Source: Pedobacter cryoconitis
GTDB lineage: Bacteria > Bacteroidota > Bacteroidia > Sphingobacteriales > Sphingobacteriaceae
Assembly: GCF_014200605.1 (NCBI RefSeq)
Contig: NZ_JACHCE010000001.1
Coordinates: forward strand, 1,302,001-1,366,000
Length of the DNA: 64,000 nt
Direction of reading: 5' to 3'
Made by a program: the position numbers and the translations under genes. The notes beneath the pieces are model-generated. The model was not told the origin of the DNA. It searched no databases and saw only the letters and a program-made list of their open reading frames with translations. Each line of letters opens with the position of its first letter. The stretch's first letter is position 1. Below, in pieces: positions 15,088-27,200 of this stretch.

Positions 15088-15270
15088 ATGCCCAATTTTA
15101 ATTTAATTGATGTAGTAGAGCTGCTAAATAAAGCGAATAATGTCGGTATCAAGATTACTCTGGATGACGACAAGCTAAAAATTAAGATGCACAAAGATCA
15201 GGTGATAGATAGCAGTTTGATGGATGAGTTGAAACTGAGGAAAGAACATCTGATTACTTATTTCAAAAAG
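15088..15270 (+). other. TubC-type N-terminal docking domain of NRPS-2 (basic hairpin)
   Basis: Roughly the first 60 residues of NRPS-2, ahead of the C domain, match the small alpha-beta-beta-alpha-alpha docking fold known from TubC of tubulysin synthetase: helix ([15 protein letters not shown]), beta-hairpin ([18 protein letters not shown]), then helices ([16 protein letters not shown]). The second hairpin strand is lysine-rich (KLKIKMHK). In the TubC family this hairpin grips the C-terminal tail of the upstream synthetase. NRPS-1 ends in an acidic tail, so the charges are complementary. Fold assignment is by pattern recognition. Confidence 0.8.
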
Positions 15271-18200
15271 CATAGCGCTGCCGCGGTTATTGCTGATGAA
15301 AATAAAATTGTACCCTTTGAAAGGGGTACAATCAAACATATCCCGCTTTCTTCTGGCCAGGAACGTCTTTGGTTTCTGGATCAGCTGGAAGGCAGTACGG
15401 CCTATCATCTCCAAACGGTCTTAAGGCTTAAAGGGAAGCTTGATCAGCAGGCACTGGAATTTGCGCTCAACGGGATTGTCAACCGCCACGAAGTCTTAAG
15501 AACCGTAATACTGGCAGAAGACGGGAAACCATATCAGCATATTTTGCCTGAAAATGGCTGGAACCTGTCTGTTGTTGATGATCTGATCTATAAGAACAAT
15601 CCGGAAGCTTTGCGTGCAGGGATTAAAGAACTCACAGATGCACCGTTTAACCTGGCTGCTGACCATATGTTACGCGCTTATCTGATTGTGCTTGGTGAAG
15701 AAGAATATGTGCTACTGGTTACGATGCACCATATTGCCTCAGATGGCTGGTCTATGGGGGTTATTGTGAATGAACTGATCGAATTTTATAATGCCGGTAC
15801 AGAAAAAAGGCAGGCAGAATTGCCTGTGCTGGAAATACAGTACGCAGATTACGCCGTATGGCAGCGGGAAAAGGTTTCCCCGCAGATAGAAAAATTCCAC
15901 CTGGATTACTGGAAAAAGAAATTAAATGGGGTAGCTACCTTATTTTTACCTGCTGATTACCCTCGTCCGGCAGTACAAAGTTCAAAAGGTGCGGTAAGTG
16001 AGTTCAGTTTTGGCTTAGCACTGGCAGAAAAACTGCAGGCCTTGTCCCGCAGTCATGATACGACCTTGTTTATGACCTTACTGACTGCATTTAAGGTCTT
16101 GTTATACCGTTATACCGGGCAGGATGATATTTGTGTAGGTACACCTACTGCGGGGAGGACACAGCAGGAATTAGAAGGTTTAGTTGGTTTTTTTGTAAAT
16201 ACACTGGCATTGCGCAGTGATTTGAGTGAAAATCCATCGTTTGAAGCTTTATTACAACAGGTCAAAGATACCACACTGAGTGCTTACCAGCATCAGGACC
16301 TTCCCTTAGAGAAGATAGTGGAAGCTGTTGTAAAAGAGCGTGATCTGAGCCGTAATCCATTGTTTCAGGTATGTTTCACTTTGGTGAATACCTCTGGTGA
16401 TGGTGATTTGAAACTTCAGGAGGTAGAACTTTCTGCAGAACCAATGGAGCTGACCAAAATACAATTCGATTTTACACTTACGCTCAGAGAAACTGCAGAA
16501 GGCCTTTCGGGGGCAGTTGAATACAGTACAGATCTTTACCGGGAAGAAACGATTTCCCGTATGGTTGGTCATCTTGAGCTATTGCTGAACGCAATAGCAG
16601 AGAATCCGGTCACCAGGATTTGCGATCTGGAAATGCTGAGTACAACTGAAGAACAATTACTGCTTTCTTTTAATGAAACAGCTGCTGATCATGGGCTTGA
16701 ACCCGGGACTACTTTATTGGATGCCTTTGCGATACAGGTTGAACATGCGCCTGACGCGATTGCGATCGTGTTTGAAGAGCAGTCTTTGAGTTATAAAGAA
16801 TTAGATGAGCAGGCTAACCAGCTTGCACATTATCTGGCTGTTAAAGGGGTGACCACAGAGACCCTGGTTCCTATCTGTTTAGGCAGGTCTCTGGAAATGA
16901 TTATAGGGATTTTTGGTGTCCTGAAAGCAGGGGCAGCCTATGTGCCTATCGATCCGGACTATCCGGCATCAAGAATCAGTTATATTTTAGAAGATACCGC
17001 GGCCAGCGTAATTATTACGGATGGGAATAGTAAACCAAAATTACCGGCTCTGGCAGGTCACATTGAAGTGATTGCACTGGATGAAGAATGGCATGAAATA
17101 GGTGCGCATGCCAAAGGGCCTGTTAACACCTCGTTAACAGACGAAAACCTGGCTTATGTAATCTATACTTCTGGTTCGACCGGAAAACCAAAAGGGGTGC
17201 TGATTGAACATAATGGGGTGGTCAACCTGGCTGTAAGCCAGCGGAATGCACTCCGTTTAACCCATGGAACAAGATTCCTGCAGTTTGCTTCTTTTGGTTT
17301 CGATGCATCCTGCTATGAAGTATTTAATACCTTATTGAGTGGTGGGGTACTGGTATTGCCAAAAAAAGAAGACCTGCTATCGGCTGAAAGTTTTGGGGTG
17401 ATGGTTAAAAGGCATCAGGTCGAAGTCGTTACTTTACCACCTTCTTATCAGCATCTGGTTAAGGATGTACTGGGGCCGGTTACGACCGTGGTATCCGCCG
17501 GAGAGCCATTAAACCGTGAAGATGCCCGTTATATTAAAGCTAAAGGTGTTCGTGTAATTAATGCATACGGCCCTACTGAAAATACAGTTTGTACAAGTTT
17601 AACAGACGAACCCATACTAGAAAATAATACAGTTGTTATCGGTAAGCCGATAGAAAACGTACAGGTTTACATTCAGAGTGAACAGGGGAGATTATGCCCT
17701 GTGGGGGTTGCAGGAGAATTATGTGTTGGTGGTCCGGGGGTAGCCCGTGGTTATCTGAACCGTCCTGAACTTACTGCTGAGAAATTTATCGGGGATACTT
17801 ATCTCCCTAAACCGGGCGCACGCTTGTACCGTACGGGTGACCTTGCCCGCTGGTTGCCTGGCGGACATATTGAATATCTTGGCCGTATTGATGATCAGGT
17901 AAAAATCAGGGGTTTCCGTATTGAACCCGGTGAAATTGAAGCCGAATTGCAATTGTGTGACCTGGTAAATGCAGCTGTTATTGCTGTGAAGTCAGATCAG
18001 AATGGAACTCACAGGCTGATTGGTTATGTCATCCCTGAAGGTGCTTTTGACAGAGAAGGAATTGTGGCTTATCTGAAAGATAAATTACCGGATTATATGA
18101 TTCCTTCTATCTTGCTTCCGATAGAAAGTATACCACTTACCCCTAATGGTAAAATTGACAGGAAAGCCCTGCCTGAGCCTGGAGATGTGATGGTTTCTGC

Positions 18201-21200
18201 GAGTGATTATGTTGCTCCGAGAAACCCGATGGAGCAGACATTGACTGCAATCTGGCAGGATTTATTGGGTGTGCCGAAAGTGGGTATTCATGATAATTTC
18301 TTTGAGTTAGGTGGTGATTCTATTGTTACTATACAGGTTGTAAGCAGATCGAAACGTGCTGGTTATGATCTTCATCCAAAGGATTTGTTTATTTACCAGA
18401 CTGTAGAGAAACTATCTGCATTATTACTGGCCAGAAAGAGTAATGAAGTTACTGCCGAACAGGGACAGCTGGTTGGAACAGCAGGTTTATTACCTATTCA
18501 GCAATGGTTCTTTGAGGCGACCGGGCCAAATCCATCGCATTTCAATCAGCAGGTATTATTGAGTATTGATAAGGATATTGAGCCTGCAACTCTGGTTGCA
18601 GCAGTTGAGCAGCTGGTTACTTACCATGATGCTTTGCGTTTTGCTTATAAATCCACAGGACATGGCTGGGAGCAACACTACGGGCAGTCTGCCGGTGCTT
18701 TGAAAATTGTTGATCTGCAAAAATTATCAGCTCATCAATTGCAGGATGAGATAGAAGCGGTTTGTGATCAGACTCAGCGCAGTCTGGATATTGAGCAGGG
18801 AATACTTTTTAGTGCAGTATTAATGCTGACTCCTGAAACAGATGTGCATTACCGTCTTTTACTGGTGGGCCATCACCTTGTTGTGGATGGTGTGTCCTGG
18901 CGTATCCTGCTGGAAGATATAGGTTTACTGATTGCACATCCTGAGCAGCAGGCAACTATTGTTTTAGGGCATAAAAGCAGCTCTTACCGTCAGTGGCATA
19001 GTGCATTGGTAAGTTACAGCCAGCGTCGCCGTTTAATGGGTCAGCAAAGTTACTGGGAAAGGATCACTGCTGCATTTCATCCGCTGAAAACCGAAAAAGA
19101 AGAAAAAGGAATAGTTACGATTGCAGATACAGTTGATTATACCTCAAAACTGGATAGCGGGGTTACCCGAAGTTTATTACAAGATGCAAACCGTGCCTAT
19201 CATACCGAAATCAATGATCTTTTATTAAGTGCATTGGCGCTTACATTAGCAGAGTGGAATGGTAACAGTCAGGTTTCTATTGGATTAGAGGGGCATGGCC
19301 GTGAGGATATTTTAAAAGATATAGATACCAGCCGTACGGTAGGGTGGTTTACCAGTCTTTTCCCGGTATTGCTGGAAGTTAAAGAGGATCAGGATTCAGC
19401 TTCGCTGTTAAAAACTATTAAAGAGCAGTTGCGTCAGGTTCCCGATAAGGGAATTGGGTATGGCGTATTGAAATACATCAACAAAATTGACACTTTGCAA
19501 GGCTCAGAGCCCTGGGATATTACTTTCAACTATTTAGGGCAGCTGGATAATCTGGTTAATGCAGAAGATTCATTAGACGGTGCTATCGAAAATACCGGGG
19601 CTGCAATTGATGAGGCTTATCCTTTAAGAACGAATCTGGCTGTCAATAGTGTGATTCAGGGAGGCGTACTGCTGGTCACCTGGACCTATAGCACCAGGCA
19701 TTTTACAGCAGAAGCGATTGCCGGGTTATCAGATGCGTATATGTCTCATCTGGAAAATCTTGTTGAACATTGTATTAACCAGGTACATGTTTCTTATACG
19801 CCAGCGGATTATAACCTTAGCGGGGTGGTTACCAGCCAGGAACTGGATGTTTTTCTGGAAGAAGATTTTAATGGAATGCCGCGCAGAACGCAACTGGAAA
19901 GTATGTACCGGTTAAGCAGTTTACAAGAGGGAATGTTGTTCCATAGTATCTATGATGGTCAGGCAAGTGCTTATGTAGAGCAGTTTACAGGTGAACTGAC
20001 GGGTTTAAATGTGCCAATATTTTTGCAAAGCTGGCAATATCTGTTAGCTCATCACAGTATTCTGAGAAGCGGTTTTTATTATGATGTGTTCTCAGTTCCG
20101 GTACAATGTGTTTATCATGAAGTTGAATTGCCTGTAACCATGCTGGATTATCGTCATTTGGATGAAGCTGAACAGTTACTTGCAATTCAGGAGTTTGAAG
20201 CAAATGCAAAATTGGATGGATTTGACTTTACAGTCGCTCCGTTAATGCGGATTACGCTGACACGTCTGGATGATAACCGTTACCGTTTACTCTGGAATTT
20301 CCACCACATGCTTTTGGACGGGTGGTCATCGCCGGTATTGCTTGAAAAGCTATTGCTTGCTTATGAGGCACTTGTGGCTGGCAATCCATTGCCGGTAATT
20401 GCTAAAGATAATTACGAAGATTATATCCGTTACACGGAGCGCCGTGATAAAGAAGAGGAAGAATTGTATTGGCGCGGTTATCTGAAAGGCATCAGCGAAG
20501 GGTGTTTGCTTCCATTTGTCAGCACAACTGTGAACCGGAATAAGGGGATCGGTGAGTACCGTCAACTGCCTTTAATCTTAAATGCGGCCTTCTCTGCACA
20601 GCTTTCCCGTTTTGCACAAAGACACCGTGTAACAGTGAATACGCTGATACAAGGGGTATGGGCTTATTTACTGTACCGTTATACAGGCCGTCCGGATATC
20701 GTTTACGGCGTTACCGTATCCGGCCGTCCGGAAGATCTGCCAGGAGTAGAACGTGCGGTAGGGATGTATATCAATACACTGCCTTTATATACCGTAGTAG
20801 AGGGTTCTGCGGGTATTATACAATGGTTACAGGAGTTGCAGATCAGTCAGTTGCAAAGCAGAGAGTATCAGCATACCCCTTTAAACGTGACTCAGAAATG
20901 GGCAATGGCAGAGGGTGATCTTTTTGATAGTTTATTAGTATTTGAGAATTATCCGGCCAGTAAAGTAGTTTCAGATTCTTCTGAGGACAATGTTGAGCTG
21001 CAAAATGCACAGATGCGTGAACAGACAAATTATCCGCTAAGCCTGATTGTTTCTTCTGGTGCATCAATTAATGTGGTATTGAGTTATAACAGCACATTAT
21101 TGGAAGATAATTACGTAGCTGCTATTGCTGCGCATATAGAACAGGTATTCAGGCAACTGCTTGTCCATGAAACAGGTACGCTGGCAGATATAGAGTTGCT

Positions 21201-24200
21201 GAGCAGTGCAGAACAGGAGCAATTGCTGAAAACGTTCAACAACACAGCCACTGTTTATCCGCATGAACAAACAGCGGTCAGTATTTTTGAGGCACAGGTT
21301 TTAAGAAGCCCTGCATCGCCTGCCCTGGTTTTTGAAAATCAGGTTTATACTTATCAGGAATTAAATGAGCGTTCTAACCAGCTTGCGGGCTATCTGCGCA
21401 GCAAAGGAATTACAATTGACGCATTAGTGCCTATTTGTCTGGATCGTTCGTTAGAAATGGCCGTAGCGATTTTGGGTGTTCTCAAAGCAGCAGGGGCTTA
21501 TGTTCCGATTGATCCGGGTTATCCTGAAGACAGGATCAGCTTCATGCTTGAAGATACGAATGCTTCGGTTGTAATTACAACCAGCGACCTGAAAACAAGT
21601 ATCGGGGCTTTTGCTTCAGCAGATACAGTTTTACTGGATACTGATTGGGAGAAAATCAGCACCTGGGCGGTTACCGCACCATTGAATCCTGCCAAACCCG
21701 CAGACCTGGCTTATGTGATTTATACTTCTGGTTCAACCGGCAAACCTAAAGGGGTTATGGTGGAACATGCAGGGATGCTGAATCACCTGTATGCTAAAAT
21801 CAATGATTTACAATTAACAGCAGAAACGGTAGTTGCTTTTACCGCTTCTTATACTTTTGACATTTCCGTCTGGCAGTTGTTCTCAGCATTGCTTTGCGGT
21901 GGTAAAACAGTGATCTATTCTTCGGCAGGAATCCTGGAGCCAGCGCTACTGATTGATGCAGTTGAAACTGATGGGGTTACAATTTTGGAATTGGTTCCGT
22001 CTTATTTAAATGCTGTTTTACAGGAGAATATATCAGTTCACCTCAACAAATTATCTTACTTACTGGTTACTGGTGAAGCAGTCAGTCAGCCTTTACTGGC
22101 ACATTGGTTTGCCCATCCTCACTATGGCCGTATCCCTGTTGTGAATGCTTACGGACCAACCGAAGCATCGGATGATATCTGTCATCATATCATGTATGAG
22201 ACGCCATTACGGATCAGTGTTCCTGTGGGTAAACCGGTACAGAATATGCGTATTTATGTGTTATCTTCCGGCGATCAGCTTTGCCCTGTGGGTGTACCAG
22301 GTGAGATCTGCGTAGCTGGGATTGGTGTGTCCAGAGGCTATCTGAACAGGCCTGATCTGACTGCCTCGCGTTTTGTAAATACGCCATTTGAAGAAACAGG
22401 CAGGATGTACCGTACCGGAGATTTAGGCCGCTGGTTACCTGATGGCACAGTTGAATATCTGGGCCGTATGGATGACCAGGTTAAAATCCGTGGTTTCCGT
22501 ATCGAGCTTGGAGAGATCGAAAATGTCTTACAGCAGAACGAGGCTATCGTACAGGCAGCTGTCATTGTAAAAACAGATGAGAGTGGGAATAAACGTTTGG
22601 TCGCTTATGTAGTAGCAGAAGGTGTTTTTGACCGTGAAGGGACTGTGAGCTGGTTAAAAAATCATTTACCGGAGTATATGGTCCCCGGGCTTTTTGTTGC
22701 GCTTGATGAATTACCGTTAACAGGAAATGGTAAAATAGACCGTAAAGGTTTACCCGATCCTGATATGGGTTCTTTACAGACGGGTGCTTATACCGCTCCG
22801 CGTAACGGGCAGGAAGCTATCCTGGCTGAAATCTGGCAAGAGCTGTTGCATATCCCTAAAGTGGGTATTTATGATAACTTCTTTGAGCTGGGAGGAGATT
22901 CCATTATTACGATTCAGGTAGTTAGCCGTGCGCGTCGTGCCGGTTTCAGTCTGCATCCGCGTGATTTATTTGTGCATCAGACCATAGCTGGTTTATCGGC
23001 TTGTCTGTTAACCGAAGCAGAGAGTGCTTCTTCTGGTGAACAAGGTTTATTAGAAGGGGAGAGTGGTTTACTGCCTATTCAGCAACACTATTTTGAATCT
23101 GGCGCTACCGCAATTTCTCATTACAATCAGGATATACTGCTTTCCATTGATAAAAGTGTGTCAACAGAGACCATTTCTTCTGCGATCAGTCAGTTAGTTG
23201 CTGCACATGATGTATTGCGTTTTACTTATGAGCAAACAGCAGAAGGCTGGAAACAGGCTTATGGTAACCATACCGGAACGCTTGAAATAAGCGATTTACG
23301 TCAGGTATCATCCGAAGACCTGCCAGCTGCAATTGCTTCAAACAATGAACAATATCAAAGCAGTCTGGATCTGACTGCTGGCGTTGTTTTGCGTACTGTA
23401 TTGCTGTTAACCCCTGATACGGAAGTAAAAAACAGATTGTTGCTTATTGTACACCATCTTGCTGTAGATGTGGTCTCGTGGCGTATACTGCTCGAAGATC
23501 TGGAATTACTCTTGTCAAAAGAACCGCTTCCACCTTATAAAACTGCTTCTTACCGTCAATGGTACCAGGCATTGGAAAGCTATGCTGCACGCAAAGCTGT
23601 ACAGCATCAGCGCCGTTACTGGGAAACAGCTGTCGCAGCGGCCAGGCCAATGCGTACGGTTCATGCCTGGTCAGAAACACTGACCATTGCAGACATTGAG
23701 CAGCATACCGCTGTTCTGGATGCTACACTTACCCGCCAGTTACTGCAGGATGTACCGCGTGCGTATCATACCGTAATTAATGATGTATTGTTAACTGCAC
23801 TGGCATTGACTTTAGCCAGATGGAACAATCACGCGCAGGTAGTTGTTGGTCTGGAAGGTCATGGCAGGGAAGACTTTATTCCGGGTATTGATATCAGCCG
23901 TACCGTTGGCTGGTTCACTAGTTTATACCCGGTTATGCTGTCTGTTGATCCTGACGCTGATTATGGTTTACAATTGAAGCATATTAAAGAACAACTTCGC
24001 CAAATACCAGATAAAGGTCTGGGATATGGTGTTTTAAAATATATAGATAAAGCCAGTGCTTTACAGGGTATTGATCCATGGGAAGTAGAATTCAACTATT
24101 TGGGGCAGCTGGATAACCTGGTTCAGGAAGAAGGAAACACACTTTTATCAGGTGCTGCTGAATCTACCGGGCGTTCCACTGCCGAGAGTCATCCGATCAG

Positions 24201-27200
24201 AGAATTGCTATCGGTCAACAGTTTTATCCAGGGTGGTGAATTGCGGATGAGCTGGAGTTTTAGCAAGCGTCATTTCACGGCCGATGCGCTGATCGCAATA
24301 GCTGCGTCCTATCTTGAAAACCTTGAAAATCTGATTAAGCATGCTGTCGCTGTAGAAATCCCCGTGTTTACGCCTTCAGATTATAACCTGGGTGAGGAGA
24401 TCACCAATGAAGAACTGGACAAATTCCTGGATGCAGATTATAACGGTGCCCCGCGTCGTTTGCAACTGGAAAGCATGTCACGTTTAAGTGGTTTACAGGA
24501 AGGGATGCTGTTTCATAGTTTTTACGACGAGCAGACCGGAGCTTATAGTAAACATTTTTGCTGTGACCTGGTTGCACCTAACATTGATTTTTTCATACAA
24601 AGCTGGAATGCTGTAATACAGAATCATACGATCCTGCGTACAGGATTTAATTACAAGGAATTTAAAATTCCTGTACAGCTTGTTTATTCTGATGTAAAAA
24701 TGCCTTTCAGGGTGTTGGATTGCAGTATGCTGAACAAGGAAGAACAGCAGGATTATATCAATAAGTATAAAGAAGAAGACCTTAAAAAAGGCTTTGATTT
24801 TACAATTGCGCCGCTCATGCATATCTCTCTGCTGAAGCTTGACAATGACCGTTATCACATGTTATGGACCCACCATCACATCCTGCTTGACGGCTGGTCT
24901 ATGCCAATCCTTATGGAAGAGCTGTTCAATAACTATGAGCTGCTTGCAAGCGGAAAAGCGATACAGGTTGGAACTCCCGACCGTTACGAAGATTATATCC
25001 GTTATATCGAACGTCAGGATAAAGAAGAGTCAACGGCGTACTGGCAGAAATATCTTGATGGACTGGAAGAAGCAAGTTTACTGCCTTTTATTCAAACTAT
25101 TTCTGAGCGTACCAAGGTACAGGGCGGATATGGTGATGAGAAATTACATTTTGATGCTGCATATGCTGAGCGCTTATTTGCTTATACACAGCAGAACCGG
25201 GTCACCATCAATACCCTGATGCAGGGGGTTTGGTCATATCTTCTATACCGGTATACAGGACGAAAGGATATTGTTTTCGGGGTTGTTGTTTCTGGCCGTC
25301 CGGAGAATTTATCAGGTGTAGAAGATGCAGTGGGTATGTATATCAATACTTTACCGTTACACAACAAAATACATTTATCACAGTCTATTGCTGAAGGTTT
25401 ACAACAGCTGCAGACTGAACAGTCAGAAAGCAGGGCCTACCAATATAACAGTATGAGTGAAATACAGCGCTTATTTGGTATTGGAGGTGATCTGTTTGAT
25501 ACACTAATGGTTTTTGAAAACTATCCGGTGAGCGAAACACTGGATGCGCAGCCCTGGAAATTAAACGTAGAGAATATCTCCACTCAAGAACATAGTAATT
25601 TTCCTTTAGGTATTATCATCGCTGCCGGCAAAGAAGTATCGATAAATTTCACCTATAACAGTCTTTTAGAACCGGGTTATGTCAAAGCAATAGCTAGTCA
25701 TTTCAAAGTAGTGCTGGAACAGATTATTTCTTCTAAAAACCTGAAATTCGGGGATATTGATCTATTCACAACGGTTGAAAAAGAACATTTACTTCATGAT
25801 TTTAATGATAAGAGTATTTCAGCTGAGCCTTCACAGACCGTTATTGCCCGCTTTGCTGAACAGGTAGCCAGAAACCCTGAAAGCCTGGCAATCGTTGAAG
25901 GAATTAATTCTTTAACTTATAAAGAACTGGATGAACGCTCATCGCGTTTTGCACATTATTTATTGACAAAAGGTGTGAAAACTGGTGTTCTGGTACCTGT
26001 ATGTCAGGAAAGATCTGCAGGGATACTGGTTTCTATACTGGCTATTTTGAAGGCCGGCGGGGTTTATGTTCCTGTCGATCCGGGTTATCCTGCCGACAGG
26101 ATTCAGTACATGCTGTCTGATATTGACGCAGGACTGCTGATCGCTAATGAAAAAGTATTAGCAGGTTTACCAGTAATTCCTGAGCTGGAATTAATTAATC
26201 CTGAATATTTAAATGAGGAGCTCAACCAGTATCCTGTGACTGCACCTGGTATCACTTTAAGTTTAGCGGATCTGATTTATGTAATTTACACTTCAGGTTC
26301 TACTGGTCAGCCAAAAGGGGTACAAGTTTCACATGGAGGGGTCTCCAACATGGTAAGCTGGTATCTGGCACGTTATGAAATGACTGCGGATAGTCAGACT
26401 ACTACTGCAGCAGGGGTAGGTTTTGACGCCTTTGGCTGGGAAATCTGGCCAGCCCTTAGTATAGGGGCGACCCTTCATATCATTGATGATGAGCTGCGTT
26501 TATCACCATCTGGTTTAATAGATTATTATAATAAAGAAAGCATTACCCATACTTTATTATCTACTGTCATGGTACCTGAATTTGTATCGGCCAGCAGAGA
26601 TCAGAAAATTCCGGCCCTGAAATATGTACAGGCCGGTGGGGATAAACTTGCCGCAGTAGATCTTAGGGGATTAACATATCAGATTGTCAACAACTATGGC
26701 CCGACAGAAAATAGTGTTGTCACAACAAGTCATATACTTTCTGCTGAAGATGGAAATACAGCACCGTCAATAGGTATTCCAATCAGTAATACCAGGGTTT
26801 ATATCGTGAATTCAGAAAATAAACTGAGCCCGGTAGGTGTTGCCGGAGAATTATGTATCAGTAGTGCCGGTATCGCAACAGGTTATCTGAACAGGGAATC
26901 TCTTACTGCAGAGAAATTTGTGAAAAATCCTTTCCATACAGATTGGGGAGGGAAAATGTACCGCAGTGGAGACCTTGCACGCTGGTTACCTGATGGCAAT
27001 ATTGAATATCTTGGCCGTATAGATGATCAGGTGAAAATCCGTGGTTATCGTATCGAATTAGGTGAAATAGAAAATGTTTTGCAGGAAAGTGATTTAGTCA
27101 GAAATGCAGTTGTGCTGGTTAAAGCCGATGATCGTGGTCATAAACAATTGGTAAGTTATATTGTACCAGAAGGACCATTTGACAAGGAAGGTATTATTGC

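Noticed and set aside
8685..23104. The 1.86 kb repeats as a mobile element
   Set aside because: They contain only in-frame A-T coding sequence, with no transposase, terminal inverted repeats or target duplication.
24839..25219. Plus-strand out-of-frame open stretch of 126 codons in NRPS-2
   Set aside because: It overlaps an intact C domain in another frame and has no recognisable protein features.
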